Counted from the stretch's first letter, positions 25,401 through 35,512 are shown. The stretch: DNA of 45,364 bases from an uncultured Bacteroidales bacterium (GCA_902801475.1 CADCIO010000020.1:1-45364); one strand, 5' to 3'. Program-made: numbers and translations. The notes: a model not told the origin generated them from the letters alone.

Positions 25401-27356
25401 ATGTACAATTTAGAAGAACTTAACCGCAAGGAAAAGGAGGAATTGCTCAACATCGCGAACGAGTTGGGCATCAAGAATGCTGAGAAGATGGACGACGTCA
25501 CTTTGCGTCTGACCATCATTGATGAGCAAGCCACCACTTTTGCTTCCAATGCGGCAGCCACTGAGAAGAGCGGACGTAAGCGTTCACGTGTCAGCATCAA
25601 GAGTGTTGACCGCGTATATACCGCCAATCAAGACAAGGCCAAGAAGATTGACAAGACCATGAAGGTGACCAAGGATGAATCCATGTTCGCTGCCCTGTCT
25701 GATGACGAGAAAGCTATGCTCACCACTGCTCCTGTGGCGGAAGCACCTGTAGCAGAAGTGGCAGCAGAGCCGAAGAAGCGTGGTCGCAAGACCAAGGCAA
25801 AGGAAGAGACAGAAGTGGTGAAAGTGGAGGAAGCCAATGTGCCAGAAGCTGCAGCAGAAGAAGCTCCAGCACCCAAGAAGCGTGGTCGTAAGCCAAAGGC
25901 AAAGGAAGAGGCCGAAGAAGTGAAGGTGGAAGAAGTGAAAGAGGCAGTGGTAGAAGCCATCGTGCCCGAGGAAGCATACACCCCATCGGAGAGCCGTCCA
26001 AAGACCATCTTCTCCACAGCAGAAGAGACAGCCAAGGCAGCTGCCGATTCCGACTTCATCATCCTGCAAGACGTACCTGCAGATAATTCATACATCCCAG
26101 CTGTGAGTGTGTTTGACCGTTTTGACAACAGACAAGCAGCCATGGACAGGCAACCCGTCTATGAAGCACCTTACGATGACTTCATGTCTACGGCACAACC
26201 CATTCGGAAGGAGAAGCCTCTGAAGGAAAAGCCATACGAGTTCGACAACATCATCCGTGTGAGCGGTGTGCTGGAGACAGTGGACAACTACGGATTCTTG
26301 CGCAGCAGTGATTACAACTACCTGCCATCACCCGATGACGTGTATGTGAATCTACAACAGATCAAGCACTACGGTTTGAAGACCGGTGATGTGGTGGATG
26401 GTTTCGTGCGTCCTCCCAAGGAAGGAGAGCGTTTCTTCCCACTTGTCAGTGTGGAGAAAATCAATGGTTGTGATCCTGCCCGTGTACGTGACCGTGTAGG
26501 ATTTGAGTTCCTCACCCCACTCTTCCCAGATGAGAAATTCAAACTCTGCAAGGGTTACGATGACAGCAAGTCATCTCGTGTGGTAGATCTCTTCTCCCCT
26601 ATCGGTAAGGGACAGCGTGCGCTGATCGTGGCACAGCCCAAGACCGGTAAGACCATGTTGATGAAGGATATTGCCAACTCCATTGCAGCCAACCATCCAG
26701 AGGCCTACCTTATGATGTTGCTCATTGACGAGCGTCCAGAGGAAGTCACTGATATGGCGCGTACGGTCAATGCCGAAGTGATTGCAAGTACCTTCGATGC
26801 TCCTGCAGAGAATCACGTGAAGATTGCCGGCATCGTTCTCGAAAAGGCAAAGCGTATGGTGGAAAGTGGACATGATGTGGTCATCTTCCTAGACTCCATC
26901 ACGCGTTTGGCTCGTGCCTACAACACCGTATCTCCTGCATCAGGTAAGGTGCTCTCAGGTGGTGTTGATGCCAACGCCCTCCACAAGCCCAAGCGTTTCT
27001 TCGGTGCTGCACGAAACATTGAAAACGGTGGTTCCCTGACCATCATCGCTACAGCCCTGATTGACACGGGTTCCAAGATGGATGAAGTCATCTTCGAGGA
27101 ATTCAAGGGTACGGGTAACATGGAATTGCAGCTTGACCGCAGCCTTGCCAACAAGCGCGTCTTCCCAGCAGTCAACCTCACGGCATCTTCTACTCGTCGT
27201 GACGACCTGCTGCAAGACCAGACCACCCTTAACCGCATGTGGGTGCTCCGCAACCATATCGCCGATATGACCTCGATGGAAGCAATGGACTTCGTGATGA
27301 AACAAATCGAACGCACGAAGAACAACGAAGAATTCCTAATCAGTATGAATGGATAA
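25401..27356 (+). CDS. rho: Transcription termination factor Rho with large disordered insert
   Basis: A 651-residue Rho, against 419 in E. coli. Residues 1-45 are the N-terminal helical domain. Residues 50-280 are an inserted low-complexity region rich in Ala, Glu, Lys and Pro with two AT-hook-like KKRGRK motifs (125-130 and 159-164) in imperfect tandem repeats. The cold-shock RNA-binding domain is near 285-350 and the ATPase has Walker A AQPKTGKT. The hexamer translocates on RNA and ends transcription. Bacteroides Rho carries a comparable disordered region reported to drive phase separation and gut fitness. A strong terminator follows 4 bp after the stop codon. Confidence 0.97.
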   Translation: MYNLEELNRKEKEELLNIANELGIKNAEKMDDVTLRLTIIDEQATTFASNAAATEKSGRKRSRVSIKSVDRVYTANQDKAKKIDKTMKVTKDESMFAALSDDEKAMLTTAPVAEAPVAEVAAEPKKRGRKTKAKEETEVVKVEEANVPEAAAEEAPAPKKRGRKPKAKEEAEEVKVEEVKEAVVEAIVPEEAYTPSESRPKTIFSTAEETAKAAADSDFIILQDVPADNSYIPAVSVFDRFDNRQAAMDRQPVYEAPYDDFMSTAQPIRKEKPLKEKPYEFDNIIRVSGVLETVDNYGFLRSSDYNYLPSPDDVYVNLQQIKHYGLKTGDVVDGFVRPPKEGERFFPLVSVEKINGCDPARVRDRVGFEFLTPLFPDEKFKLCKGYDDSKSSRVVDLFSPIGKGQRALIVAQPKTGKTMLMKDIANSIAANHPEAYLMMLLIDERPEEVTDMARTVNAEVIASTFDAPAENHVKIAGIVLEKAKRMVESGHDVVIFLDSITRLARAYNTVSPASGKVLSGGVDANALHKPKRFFGAARNIENGGSLTIIATALIDTGSKMDEVIFEEFKGTGNMELQLDRSLANKRVFPAVNLTASSTRRDDLLQDQTTLNRMWVLRNHIADMTSMEAMDFVMKQIERTKNNEEFLISMNG

Positions 27357-27360
27357 TAAA

Positions 27361-27393
27361 AATAGCCGCTCAAATTGAGCGGCTATTTTTATT
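27361..27393. terminator. Bidirectional terminator between rho and the DUF4369 gene
   Basis: A near-perfect 13-bp inverted repeat (AATAGCCGCTCAA / TTGAGCGGCTATT, 27361-27387) has T-runs on the plus side and matching A-runs on the other. It serves both converging genes. It overlaps the last codon region of neither frame essentially, though the minus gene stop lies at its edge. Confidence 0.85.
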
Positions 27394-28090
27394 TACCTTC
27401 ACACAGCATCATATACTGTTTTACATCTTTATTATTTCGGAAAGTCTCTGGGGCACGTCCATAAATCTCGTCAATTTGTGGTGTAGTGGTCGGGAACCCA
27501 AATTGGTTGTAGGCATTGTCGCACAGCACCAGGAAGTAAGTCAAACCTAACACATTGTCGAAATTGGCTGTCACGAAGTCTGTCTCCAGCTTATCAATCG
27601 CCATACGGAGACCACCCTCCTCTTCGCCCAACTGACGCAGAATCTCATCGTGGTCATAACCCTCCAATATCATCTTGCTCTCCTTACGAGGAAGTTCCTG
27701 CAAAAGGAACATCAGTGAATCACGCTCAGACATGAACGCATAAAACCTATCATTCAGGGGCGTACCCTCCACTTTCATGGCATTGTTCAGGTCTATCACC
27801 TTGATATTGCCCTCTTCCAAAATGATGGGGATATTGTCGCCACTATTGCCGAAGAACATTCTCACACACATCACCGAATCCACTGGACCAGTCATGGTGA
27901 AGGTGCCATGCAGAATCTTGCACGAATCCACTGCCCTCGAATCCTCACCACCAATGGGACGCAGATACACCATGTCGCCGTCGTAGAACGACTGCAACGA
28001 AGTGCCTGTGATGTTGTAATTGGTCGAGCAAGCAGCCAGTACCATCAAAGGCACCAACACACCCAATCCTGTACGTAGAATACGTTTCAT
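27389..28090 (-). CDS. DUF4369 lipoprotein
   Basis: A 233-residue lipoprotein with a signal peptide ending in LMVLAAC. The DUF4369 domain (YNITGTSLQSFYDGDMVYLRP, then VDSCKILHGTFTMTGPVDS) spans about 25-120. The rest is helical (LQELPRKESKMILEGYDHDEILRQL) and lacks the thioredoxin domain that usually follows, so this is the short form. I place the start at 28090, because the promoter predicts transcription from about 28113 and this leaves a 23-nt leader; the ATG at 28105 is possible. Longer versions would begin upstream of the promoter. Function unknown. Confidence 0.8.
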   Translation of the reverse strand: MKRILRTGLGVLVPLMVLAACSTNYNITGTSLQSFYDGDMVYLRPIGGEDSRAVDSCKILHGTFTMTGPVDSVMCVRMFFGNSGDNIPIILEEGNIKVIDLNNAMKVEGTPLNDRFYAFMSERDSLMFLLQELPRKESKMILEGYDHDEILRQLGEEEGGLRMAIDKLETDFVTANFDNVLGLTYFLVLCDNAYNQFGFPTTTPQIDEIYGRAPETFRNNKDVKQYMMLCEGK

Positions 28091-28118
28091 CTCCGTCTTT
28101 TTCATTGATATACGTGTG

Positions 28119-28150
28119 CAAAAGTACAAATCCTTTCCCACCCACACAAA
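28119..28150 (-). promoter_or_regulatory. Promoter of the DUF4369 lipoprotein gene
   Basis: On the minus strand TTTG (28150-28147) and TACTTTTG (28126-28119) are 20 nt apart. It settles the start codon of the downstream gene. Confidence 0.75.
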
Positions 28151-28201
28151 CCATTTAGCATTTCTTAATACTGCATTAATCTTTTTTAATGATTTCAGAC
28201 G

Positions 28202-28238
28202 AAAGAGGCACAAAGTCCGCTTGACTTTGTGCCTCTTT
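28202..28238 (-). terminator. Terminator of asnS
   Basis: A perfect 16-bp stem (28202-28217 with 28223-28238) has a 5-nt loop, 25 bp past the asnS stop. The descending arm ends in CTCTTTC on the minus strand. Confidence 0.8.
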
Positions 28239-28263
28239 AATCTATTATATATGTGTGTAATCG

Positions 28264-29685
28264 TTAGAACTCAGCAGTCTTTGGTGTACGTGGGAATGGG
28301 ATGACATCGCGGATGTTCTGCATACCCGTCACGAAGAGGATGAGACGTTCGAAACCAAGACCGAAACCTGCATGAGGGCAAGAGCCGAACTTGCGGGTGT
28401 CGAGATACCACCACATGTCCTTCATTGGGATGTTGCGTTCCTCGATCTCTCCCATGAGTTTGCCATAGTCTTCCTCACGAACAGAACCACCAATGATTTC
28501 ACCAATCTGTGGGAAGAGCACGTCAGTACCCTGTACGGTCTGTGCCATTTCCTGACCATCGAGCACAGGATTCTTTTCGTCTATCTTCATGTAGAAGGCT
28601 TTGATTGCCTTGGGGTAGTGGGTCATGATGACTGGCTTCTTGAAGTATTCCTCCACGAGGTAGCGTTCATGTTCAGAAGCAAGGTCATCGCCCCAATTGC
28701 AAGGGAACTCAAACTTGCGACCGTCCTTGATAGCCTGCTGAAGGATACGGATACCCTCTGTGTAGTCGAGACGTACGAAATCCTCACGAAGCACACCTTC
28801 GAGGCGTTCGATGAGTCCCTTATCAATCATCTTGTTGAGAAACTCAAGGTCGTCCTTACAGTTATCGAGTGCCCAACGCACACAATACTTGATGAAGTCC
28901 TCTTCCAAGTCCATGAGATCATCGAGATCCATGAAAGCAATCTCTGGCTCAATCATCCAGAACTCTGCCAAGTGGCGAGGGGTGTTGGAATTCTCTGCAC
29001 GGAAAGTAGGACCAAAGGTGTAGATGGCACCCAATGCTGTAGCACCAAGCTCACCTTCCAGCTGACCAGATACGGTGAGTGAAGTCTGCTTGCCGAAGAA
29101 GTCGTCATCGTAGATGATGGAACCATTCTCGTCCTTCTTCAAGTCGTAGAGGTTCTTCGTCGTCACCTGGAACATCTGACCTGCACCCTCACAGTCGGAA
29201 GCTGTGATGATGGGGGTATGGAAATAGAAGTAACCATGCTGATGGAAATAGGTGTGAATCGCCATTGCCATGTTGTGACGGATACGCATCACAGCACCAA
29301 AGGTGTTGGTACGCAGACGCATGTGGGCATACTGACGCATATACTCAAACGACTGTCCCTTCTTCTGCATAGGGTAGTCGGCAGGACATTCGCCAAACAC
29401 CTTGATGTCGGTTGCCTGCACTTCCACAGCCTGACCTGAACCGATAGATTCCACCATCGTACCTGTCACAGAAAGACAAGCACCAGTGGTGATCAGTTTC
29501 ATCATCTCAGGGTCGAACTTCTCCACATCAGCAACAATCTGCACGTTCTTGATGGTGGAGCCATCGTTGAGTGCGATGAAGTTGACAGCCTTGCTGCCGC
29601 GCTTGGTGCGCACCCAACCCATGACGGTGACCTCAGCACCAAAGTCGGTGCGTTGCAAGAGGTCGATTATCTTAACTCGTTTCAT
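28264..29685 (-). CDS. asnS: Asparaginyl-tRNA synthetase
   Basis: A 473-residue class IIb synthetase charging tRNA-Asn. The N-terminal OB-fold anticodon-binding domain ([24 protein letters not shown]) is followed by the catalytic domain with motif 2 ([21 protein letters not shown]) and motif 3 ([27 protein letters not shown]). The ending [10 protein letters not shown] is characteristic of AsnRS. The length matches E. coli (466). It starts 11 bp after the pseudouridine synthase gene and is probably the last gene of a purB-led operon. Confidence 0.97.
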   Translation of the reverse strand: MKRVKIIDLLQRTDFGAEVTVMGWVRTKRGSKAVNFIALNDGSTIKNVQIVADVEKFDPEMMKLITTGACLSVTGTMVESIGSGQAVEVQATDIKVFGECPADYPMQKKGQSFEYMRQYAHMRLRTNTFGAVMRIRHNMAMAIHTYFHQHGYFYFHTPIITASDCEGAGQMFQVTTKNLYDLKKDENGSIIYDDDFFGKQTSLTVSGQLEGELGATALGAIYTFGPTFRAENSNTPRHLAEFWMIEPEIAFMDLDDLMDLEEDFIKYCVRWALDNCKDDLEFLNKMIDKGLIERLEGVLREDFVRLDYTEGIRILQQAIKDGRKFEFPCNWGDDLASEHERYLVEEYFKKPVIMTHYPKAIKAFYMKIDEKNPVLDGQEMAQTVQGTDVLFPQIGEIIGGSVREEDYGKLMGEIEERNIPMKDMWWYLDTRKFGSCPHAGFGLGFERLILFVTGMQNIRDVIPFPRTPKTAEF

Positions 29686-29696
29686 CTTTTTATTTC

Positions 29697-31127
29697 TTAT
29701 TCATAATGTCCTGTGTGCAACATAGCCACCTCCTGTTCAGTGAGGAAGCGCCAGTCTCCACGCTTAATTCCTTTCTTGGTAAGACCTGCAAACATCACGC
29801 GGTCAAGTTTGCAAACACGGTAACCAAGGCTCTCGAAGATACGACGCACGATGCGGTTCTTACCAGAGTGGATCTCGATGCCCACCTGCTTGCGGTCAGT
29901 CTCGGAAGCGTAGCTGATAGCATCCGCCTTGATTTCACCATCTTCAAGCATGATACCCTCTGCTATCTGCTTCATGTCGGCAGCTGTGAGGTTCTTGTCG
30001 AGATGCACGTGATAGATCTTCTTCTTCAAGAACTTAGGATGTGTGAGTTTGGAAGCCAAGTCACCATCGTTGGTGAAGAGGAGCACACCAGTTGTGTTGC
30101 GGTCGAGACGACCTACAGGGTAGATGCGTTCACGGCAGCAGTTCTTCACGAGATCCATCACCGTCTTGCGCTGCTGTGGATCATCAGAAGTGGTCACATA
30201 ATCCTTTGGTTTGTTGAGGATGACATACACCTTCTTCTCGATGCTCACGAGCTGGTCGTGGAAGTGCACCTCATCTGTGCGCTGCACCTTCGTACCCAAC
30301 TCCGTCACCACCTGTCCATTGACAGACACCACACCAGCCTGGATGAACTGGTCAGCCTCACGACGAGAGCATACACCAGCATTGGCCAAGAACTTATTCA
30401 AGCGGATTGGTGCATTAGGATCCTCAAGGTACTCCTTGTACTCAATCTGCTTCTTCATGCTGTACTTAGCATTGGGGTTGTAGCCGCCACGATTGTTGTA
30501 GCCACCACGACCACCCTGCTGATAGCCACCACGATTGTTGTAGCCACCACCACGCTGCTGATAGCCACCACGGCCACCTTGCTGATAGCCGCCACGCTGG
30601 TTGTAGCCACCACCACGCTGCTGATAGCCACCACGCTGCTGGTAACCGCTCTGACGTGGCTGGTAACCACCCTGCTGTTCGAAGCCGCCCTCCTGTTCAC
30701 CATTCTGCTGCTGATAACCACGATTGTAGCCACCACCACGCTGCTGATAGCCACCACGCTGATTGTAGCCACCACCACGCTGCTGATAGCCACCACGCTG
30801 GTACCCACCATTATTGTTATATGAACGCTGCTGGTAACCACCCTGACGAGACTGATAGCCACCCTCTTCCTCTGAAGAAGAGGAACCACCAAAACCAGCA
30901 GGACGGAAACCACGCTCATTCTGTACTCCATTTGAACTGTATGCAGCACGCTCATTACGGTTGAAACGAGGGCGCTGTGGACGGTCGCCACGACTATACT
31001 GTGGACGACTTCCAAAATGACTTTCACGGTTGTAAGATGATGGACGGAAGCCCTCACGGTCACCGCCATTTTCAGACTTTTCTTCTGATGCAGGCGCATT
31101 GCCCTGCCATTCTTCTAATTCGGACAT
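29697..31127 (-). CDS. RsuA/RluB-family pseudouridine synthase with GYQQR-repeat N-terminal tail
   Basis: A 476-residue rRNA pseudouridine synthase. The C-terminal 250 residues are a standard family member: an S4 domain ([19 protein letters not shown], about 241-300), then the catalytic domain with the nucleophile Asp342 in GRLDRNTTG. The first 225 residues are low complexity. Residues 88-218 are built from [13 protein letters not shown] and GGYQQGGR units, with no hydrophobic core. Such Gly/Arg/Tyr/Gln tracts bind RNA and favour condensates in other proteins; that role here is inference. The DNA at 30470-30860 is repetitive as a result. Confidence 0.93.
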   Translation of the reverse strand: MSELEEWQGNAPASEEKSENGGDREGFRPSSYNRESHFGSRPQYSRGDRPQRPRFNRNERAAYSSNGVQNERGFRPAGFGGSSSSEEEGGYQSRQGGYQQRSYNNNGGYQRGGYQQRGGGYNQRGGYQQRGGGYNRGYQQQNGEQEGGFEQQGGYQPRQSGYQQRGGYQQRGGGYNQRGGYQQGGRGGYQQRGGGYNNRGGYQQGGRGGYNNRGGYNPNAKYSMKKQIEYKEYLEDPNAPIRLNKFLANAGVCSRREADQFIQAGVVSVNGQVVTELGTKVQRTDEVHFHDQLVSIEKKVYVILNKPKDYVTTSDDPQQRKTVMDLVKNCCRERIYPVGRLDRNTTGVLLFTNDGDLASKLTHPKFLKKKIYHVHLDKNLTAADMKQIAEGIMLEDGEIKADAISYASETDRKQVGIEIHSGKNRIVRRIFESLGYRVCKLDRVMFAGLTKKGIKRGDWRFLTEQEVAMLHTGHYE

Positions 31128-31199
31128 AATTTTAATTTACGATTTAACGATTTACTATTTATTTTGCGATTGTATCATTTAGGTTTTAACAATCTTTTT

Positions 31200-32546
31200 T
31201 TACATTCCAGTATAAGAGTGAGGGGTGATAGCTCTCAGTTCCTCCTTCACGCTCTCTGACACCTCCAGACCATCAATGAAAGTGCTGATGCTCTCAGCTG
31301 TGATGGCGGCGTTGGTGCGGGTGAGTGCCTTGAGTGCCTCATAAGGATGAGGATAAGCCTCACGGCGAAGGATAGTCTGAATGCCTTCTGCACAGACAGC
31401 CCAGCAGTTGTCGAGATCGCGGTTGATGGCATCCTGATTGAGCAGGAGCTTGCGCAGACCCTTCAACGTGGATTGGATAGAGATGACCATATGACCCATC
31501 GGTACACCCACATTGCGGAGCACGGTAGAGTCGGTCAAGTCACGCTGCAGACGGCTCACAGGAAGCTTCTGACTGAGGAAGGCAAGAATAGCGTTTGCCA
31601 TGCCAAGATTACCCTCTGAGTTTTCAAAGTCGATAGGATTGACCTTGTGAGGCATAGCTGAAGAACCCACCTCGCCAGCCTTGATCTTCTGCTTGAAGTA
31701 TTCCATAGACACATACATCCAGAAGTCACGGTCGAGGTCGATAATGATGGTGTTGATGCGCTTCATGGCATCAAAGATGGCACCCAGATTGTCGTAGTTG
31801 CTAATCTGCGTGGTCCACTGTTCACGCTCCAGACCGAGTTTCTCGCTCACGAACTTGTTGCCAAATGCTTTCCAGTCATATTCTGGATAAGCGATGTGGT
31901 GAGCATTGTAGTTACCTGTAGCACCACCAAACTTGGCAGTCATCTTGCAAGCCTTCAGCTGGTTCAGCTGCTCAGTCAAACGATAGACATAGACCATCAC
32001 CTCCTTACCCAAACGTGTGGGTGATGCAGGCTGTCCATGAGTCTTTGCCAACATGGGGATGTCCTTCCACTCGTCTGCATATGATTGAAGCTGAGCGATG
32101 AGTTCCTCCACCTGTGGGTAGTACACCTCGTTGAGTGCATCCTTGATGCTGAGGGGCACAGATGTATTGTTGATGTCCTGGCTGGTCAAGCCAAAATGAA
32201 CAAATTCCTTGTAGTCTTCGAAGTTACCAATCTTGTCCAGTTCCTCCTTGATGAAGTACTCCACAGCCTTCACGTCGTGGTTGGTCACCTTCTCGATGTC
32301 CTTCACACGTTGTGCATCTGCCTCAGAGAAATTGCGGTAGATGTCACGCAGACGTTCGAAGAGGTTGTGGTCAAAGCCCTTCAACTGAGGAAGAGGCAAC
32401 TCGCAAAGCGTGATGAAATACTCGATTTCAACACGTACACGATACTTAATCAATGCGTATTCTGAAAAGTATGAAGCTAAGTCCTGTGTCTTGCTTCTGT
32501 AACGGCCATCAATAGGCGAGACTGCCGTAAGTGCATTCAGTTCCAT
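31200..32546 (-). CDS. purB: Adenylosuccinate lyase
   Basis: A 448-residue homotetrameric lyase of the fumarase/aspartase superfamily. It acts twice in purine synthesis, on SAICAR and on adenylosuccinate, releasing fumarate. The signature loop GSSAMPHKVNPIDFENSEGN with the catalytic serine is intact, as are TSQDINNTS and KTHGQPASPT. The N-terminus ALTAVSPIDGRY matches E. coli-type PurB. It has its own -7 box and leads into the pseudouridine synthase gene 72 bp downstream. Confidence 0.97.
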   Translation of the reverse strand: MELNALTAVSPIDGRYRSKTQDLASYFSEYALIKYRVRVEIEYFITLCELPLPQLKGFDHNLFERLRDIYRNFSEADAQRVKDIEKVTNHDVKAVEYFIKEELDKIGNFEDYKEFVHFGLTSQDINNTSVPLSIKDALNEVYYPQVEELIAQLQSYADEWKDIPMLAKTHGQPASPTRLGKEVMVYVYRLTEQLNQLKACKMTAKFGGATGNYNAHHIAYPEYDWKAFGNKFVSEKLGLEREQWTTQISNYDNLGAIFDAMKRINTIIIDLDRDFWMYVSMEYFKQKIKAGEVGSSAMPHKVNPIDFENSEGNLGMANAILAFLSQKLPVSRLQRDLTDSTVLRNVGVPMGHMVISIQSTLKGLRKLLLNQDAINRDLDNCWAVCAEGIQTILRREAYPHPYEALKALTRTNAAITAESISTFIDGLEVSESVKEELRAITPHSYTGM

Positions 32547-32648
32547 ATCCGTTTACTTTCTACTATGTTAGTTGAAAATGCGTCACCGAGACGCCAATCA
32601 CAATCTTCTTATCTAATATGATCTGTAATATCAATTGCTTTTACGTTG

Positions 32649-32656
32649 CAAAGGTA
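32649..32656 (-). promoter_or_regulatory. -7 box of purB
   Basis: The minus strand reads TACCTTTG, with a leader of about 95 nt to the ATG at 32546. No upstream TTTG box is evident. Confidence 0.55.
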
Positions 32657-32726
32657 CGGATTTTTAATTGATATTTGATGATTGATAATTGATAATTTTG
32701 CTATCCGACCCCTCTTTTTTGCATTT

Positions 32727-33131
32727 TTAACCCTTTTCGACCGCTGAAATACGAAAAACAGTATATACTTCCACCACCACAAAGAACACAAAAGGTATCA
32801 GCCATGAGGTTTTTCCCACATACATCCCTGCATAGAATCCAACAGGCAACCACATTAGCACGGTGGACAGAATCAGAGCAACGATGCCAAACACCCGTTG
32901 ATGATACAAACGGCGCATCGTCAGTTCACGCGGGTCAGTCATCGGATACTTCAGATAGAAAGGTGTCTGCAAGAATCTGCCAAAGACCAATGCCACAGTG
33001 CCCACAGCCATCCCGATGGATGCCATCAAGCGCGTGTTGTCTTGGGGAAGCACCCACAGGGCTGCCGCCAATACTACCAGCGTCAGACCCACCACCTCTA
33101 TGATACCTAATATTTTAGCCTTATTCGTCAT
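32727..33131 (-). CDS. Four-helix membrane protein of unknown function
   Basis: A 134-residue inner-membrane protein with four hydrophobic segments: ILGIIEVVGLTLVVLAAALWVL, MASIGMAVGTVALVFGRFL, VFGIVALILSTVLMWLPVGFY and WLIPFVFFVVVEVYTVFRI. The loop between helices 2 and 3 (FYLKYPMTDPRELTMRRLYHQR) is basic. The ATG at 33131 overlaps the end of the DivIC/FtsB-like gene by 11 bp; a start 10 codons further upstream is possible. Bacteroidetes often place such a gene next to the septum-formation gene, but its role is unknown. Confidence 0.75.
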   Translation of the reverse strand: MTNKAKILGIIEVVGLTLVVLAAALWVLPQDNTRLMASIGMAVGTVALVFGRFLQTPFYLKYPMTDPRELTMRRLYHQRVFGIVALILSTVLMWLPVGFYAGMYVGKTSWLIPFVFFVVVEVYTVFRISAVEKG

Positions 33132-33423
33132 CTTCGTCCTCCACAATAAAGATATCCTCATTATCCGTCTTCATGAAATAACGACTACGAGCCACCTCAC
33201 GGATGGCTTCAGGGTCATTCTTCAACGCATGGAGCCTCTTCTTATCCTGTTCGAACTTGCGGTTATAATCGTCAATCTCCCCCTTCAATCTGGATATCTC
33301 CTGCTGTTGACCGAGGCGGTTCACGATACTGCTTTCGCCCACAAAACCAATGGCGATGATGAATACGGCAAAAGCGATCACATACTTCAACTTGAAAAAC
33401 CAATGTTTGATACTACTTCTCAT
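33121..33423 (-). CDS. DivIC/FtsB-type septum formation initiator
   Basis: A 100-residue bitopic membrane protein: a short cytosolic N-terminus, one membrane helix (YVIAFAVFIIAIGFVG), then a periplasmic coiled coil (RLGQQQEISRLKGEIDDYNRKFEQDKKRL) and the family tail DPEAIREVARSRYFMKTDNEDIFIVED. FtsB/DivIC links FtsL and FtsQ in the divisome. I chose the ATG at 33423 because the upstream ATG at 33444 lies inside the promoter -7 box. The acidic C-terminus overlaps the next gene. Confidence 0.85.
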   Translation of the reverse strand: MRSSIKHWFFKLKYVIAFAVFIIAIGFVGESSIVNRLGQQQEISRLKGEIDDYNRKFEQDKKRLHALKNDPEAIREVARSRYFMKTDNEDIFIVEDEDDE

Positions 33424-33441
33424 ATAATTCTCACTTTTTTG

Positions 33442-33449
33442 CAAAGTTA
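33442..33449 (-). promoter_or_regulatory. -7 box of the DivIC/FtsB-like gene
   Basis: The minus strand reads TAACTTTG. Transcription from about 33435 leaves a 12-nt leader before 33423. Confidence 0.6.
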
Positions 33450-33514
33450 GCGATTAAAAAAGACTCATCACATAAAAAGCACCGATAAAAGTTGTTAAAT
33501 TGGCAAATTAACCC

Positions 33515-33522
33515 TAACTTTG
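33515..33522 (+). promoter_or_regulatory. -7 box of the DUF4923 gene
   Basis: TAACTTTG, with a 3-of-4 match to the upstream box (GTTG at 33491-33494) 20 nt before it. Confidence 0.55.
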
Positions 33523-33587
33523 GGGCGTTTTTTCAAAACAATCACTATTTTCTACTTTTTTATTAACAACTTATCAAAAACAAAGCA

Positions 33588-34214
33588 ATGAAAAAAAACA
33601 TTCTGAAGATGGCAGTGGTGGCACTGGCAGTGTTCGCTATGCCTACCATGATGCACGCACAGCTTGGTAACCTGGCAAGAAAGGCCAAGTCTGCTGCTCA
33701 AACTGCAAAGACACTCACCACCAACGAGAACCTGATTGGTACCGAAGAAATCAAGGTGGCACAATTGGCAGCCACATGGTCTTACACTGAAGCTGGCGTT
33801 TCATTCGCTGCAGGCAACGCTGCCGAGAAGGCTGCTGGCAATGCTCTTGCACAAGAGGTGGAACCAGATCTCAGAAACGCGCTCTCTGTTATTCGTCCAG
33901 GCATGCTGAAGTTCAAGTTTAACGAGGACAAGACTTGCCAGCTTTTAGCACAGAACAAACCCATTGACGGCACTTACACCATCAGCGGTCCTGACATCAC
34001 TGTCAACCTCTCTAATCCAGCCACTACCCTCAAGTTCAACGGCAGACTTGACGGCAATCGCATTCAACTCTCCATGACTCCCGACGAGTTGACCAGCTTC
34101 ATCAAGGCTGCTCTCCCAGAGTCTGCTGACAGTTATGCATCTAAGATTGGCACTGTAACTTCTGCACTTGAAAAGGCCAAGAACCTCTACCTCGCTCTCT
34201 GGTTCTTCAAATAA
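33588..34214 (+). CDS. Exported DUF4923 (lipocalin-like) protein
   Basis: A 208-residue exported protein with a signal peptide ending at MMHAQ. A helical stretch (LARKAKSAAQTAKTL) is followed by a beta-barrel-like domain: ATWSYTEAGVSF, LKFKFNEDKTCQLLAQ, DGTYTISGPDITVNL, LKFNGRLDGNRIQLSM. This is the DUF4923 pattern of Bacteroidetes. It ends in LYLALWFFK. Function unknown; it appears to be a single-gene unit converging on the DUF4861 gene. Confidence 0.8.
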   Translation: MKKNILKMAVVALAVFAMPTMMHAQLGNLARKAKSAAQTAKTLTTNENLIGTEEIKVAQLAATWSYTEAGVSFAAGNAAEKAAGNALAQEVEPDLRNALSVIRPGMLKFKFNEDKTCQLLAQNKPIDGTYTISGPDITVNLSNPATTLKFNGRLDGNRIQLSMTPDELTSFIKAALPESADSYASKIGTVTSALEKAKNLYLALWFFK

Positions 34215-34240
34215 GACAAGTCGCTCAGCGCATAGACTGG

Positions 34241-35512
34241 TTATTCCACTTTCACCGTCACTGGATGGTTCACCTGGTCTTTCCAGTCATCGAGGGAGGC
34301 AAACCAATCCTTAGCTGTGTGGTAGCCCTCATCTTCCTTGTCGGCACAGAAACTGACATGGTAGCGTAAGCAATGTTTCTTGTCGGGCTGCACCACGAAA
34401 AGGTAGTTGAGTTTGTCCTCTTTCGTATCGCTGATATATTCCTTGGGCACATAGACAGCCAAACCTACGGCTTCTGGTGCCCATTGTTGTTTCTTGCCCA
34501 TGTCGGGATAGTCGCAACCCCATGAGGCAGCAAGCCCCTCCTTCTTCACAAAACCCTGGGACTTGTGTCCCTTGCGAGTAGCCTCATCAGCCGTTTCACC
34601 CACCTTCTGAACACCTGTGCAGAAAAACTTCTTCTCAAAAGGCTTCTTACCTGACGAAGGAGTGAACTGCACCTCTACCTGCATATCGCGATGACCGGCA
34701 TATAAGGTGTAATACTGGTGCATGTCGTAGAGCAGATCATCCTCTTCCTTCACCCCAAGGTCATACACCTCCACTATGGTACGCAACGGACCCGTAGTCA
34801 CCACTCGCTGTCCTCTCACACCCACTTCCGTCCAGTTCTCAGGTTGTCCCTTCTTCCAATCCTTGAACGAGCCACAACCAATGGCATCACCTGCCCAAAG
34901 CACATCCACACCATAACCTTCTGCCAGTTGCTCCTCAGAAGTATAGAACTGAGTGACAGGCAATTCGATGCGACGATGTTTCTTGCCATAGAGGTCGATG
35001 TTCTGGCGATGGTCGAAGTAGATGCGATAGCCCACCACATCCGACTCGAGCGTGATGCCATGCATGTAGATGTCGTTGAAGATGTTGCTCTTGCCTGGTG
35101 CCTCCACACGCAGCACATCAGGATGCTTGTCCTGCTTGTCGCGCAGTTGCAAGGCAGTATAAATCCTGTCCTCTTGCTCCTTGCCCTTTGCCCCCTGCTC
35201 CTTTGCAGAGAGTTTCACCTCAAACGTCTTGGTGTCCTTATCCTTGATGTCGGCAAGGAAGAACACCTCATCAGGACGCCCATTACCATCCATATCATCG
35301 AGTTGGCAAGGCACATCCTTTCCCTTGCACTTGACAGTGACACTCTTCACCTCGAAGTTCACCTTCTTCATGTCCGAGAACTTCACCACCACCGGTTCGT
35401 TGGTCTTGTCCTCCTTCCAGTCATTGGTAACGGTCACCTTCACCGTCATGCTCTGTGCTGATGCCACTACACAACAAAGCAGCATCATCCACATCGAAAC
35501 TGTTCTTTTCAT
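34241..35512 (-). CDS. Exported DUF4861 family protein
   Basis: A 423-residue exported protein with a signal peptide (cleavage near VVASAQS). The beta-rich body contains VKVTVTNDWKEDKTNEPVVVKF, a DxDGNGRPDEVFFLADI segment, and RGQRVVTTGPLRTIVEVYDLGV. These match DUF4861, a family with a galactose mutarotase-like beta-sandwich often found near carbohydrate-degradation genes. No catalytic site can be assigned by eye. It has its own promoter just upstream. Confidence 0.8.
   Translation of the reverse strand: MKRTVSMWMMLLCCVVASAQSMTVKVTVTNDWKEDKTNEPVVVKFSDMKKVNFEVKSVTVKCKGKDVPCQLDDMDGNGRPDEVFFLADIKDKDTKTFEVKLSAKEQGAKGKEQEDRIYTALQLRDKQDKHPDVLRVEAPGKSNIFNDIYMHGITLESDVVGYRIYFDHRQNIDLYGKKHRRIELPVTQFYTSEEQLAEGYGVDVLWAGDAIGCGSFKDWKKGQPENWTEVGVRGQRVVTTGPLRTIVEVYDLGVKEEDDLLYDMHQYYTLYAGHRDMQVEVQFTPSSGKKPFEKKFFCTGVQKVGETADEATRKGHKSQGFVKKEGLAASWGCDYPDMGKKQQWAPEAVGLAVYVPKEYISDTKEDKLNYLFVVQPDKKHCLRYHVSFCADKEDEGYHTAKDWFASLDDWKDQVNHPVTVKVE

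Noticed and set aside
29706..30824. Long open frame antisense to the pseudouridine synthase
   Set aside because: It is a by-product of the repetitive, stop-poor sequence; the minus-strand frame encodes recognised S4 and catalytic domains.
30470..30860. Regular repeats that look like a CRISPR or tandem DNA array
   Set aside because: Units vary in length and lack unique spacers. They are explained by codons for GGYQQR repeats in the pseudouridine synthase.
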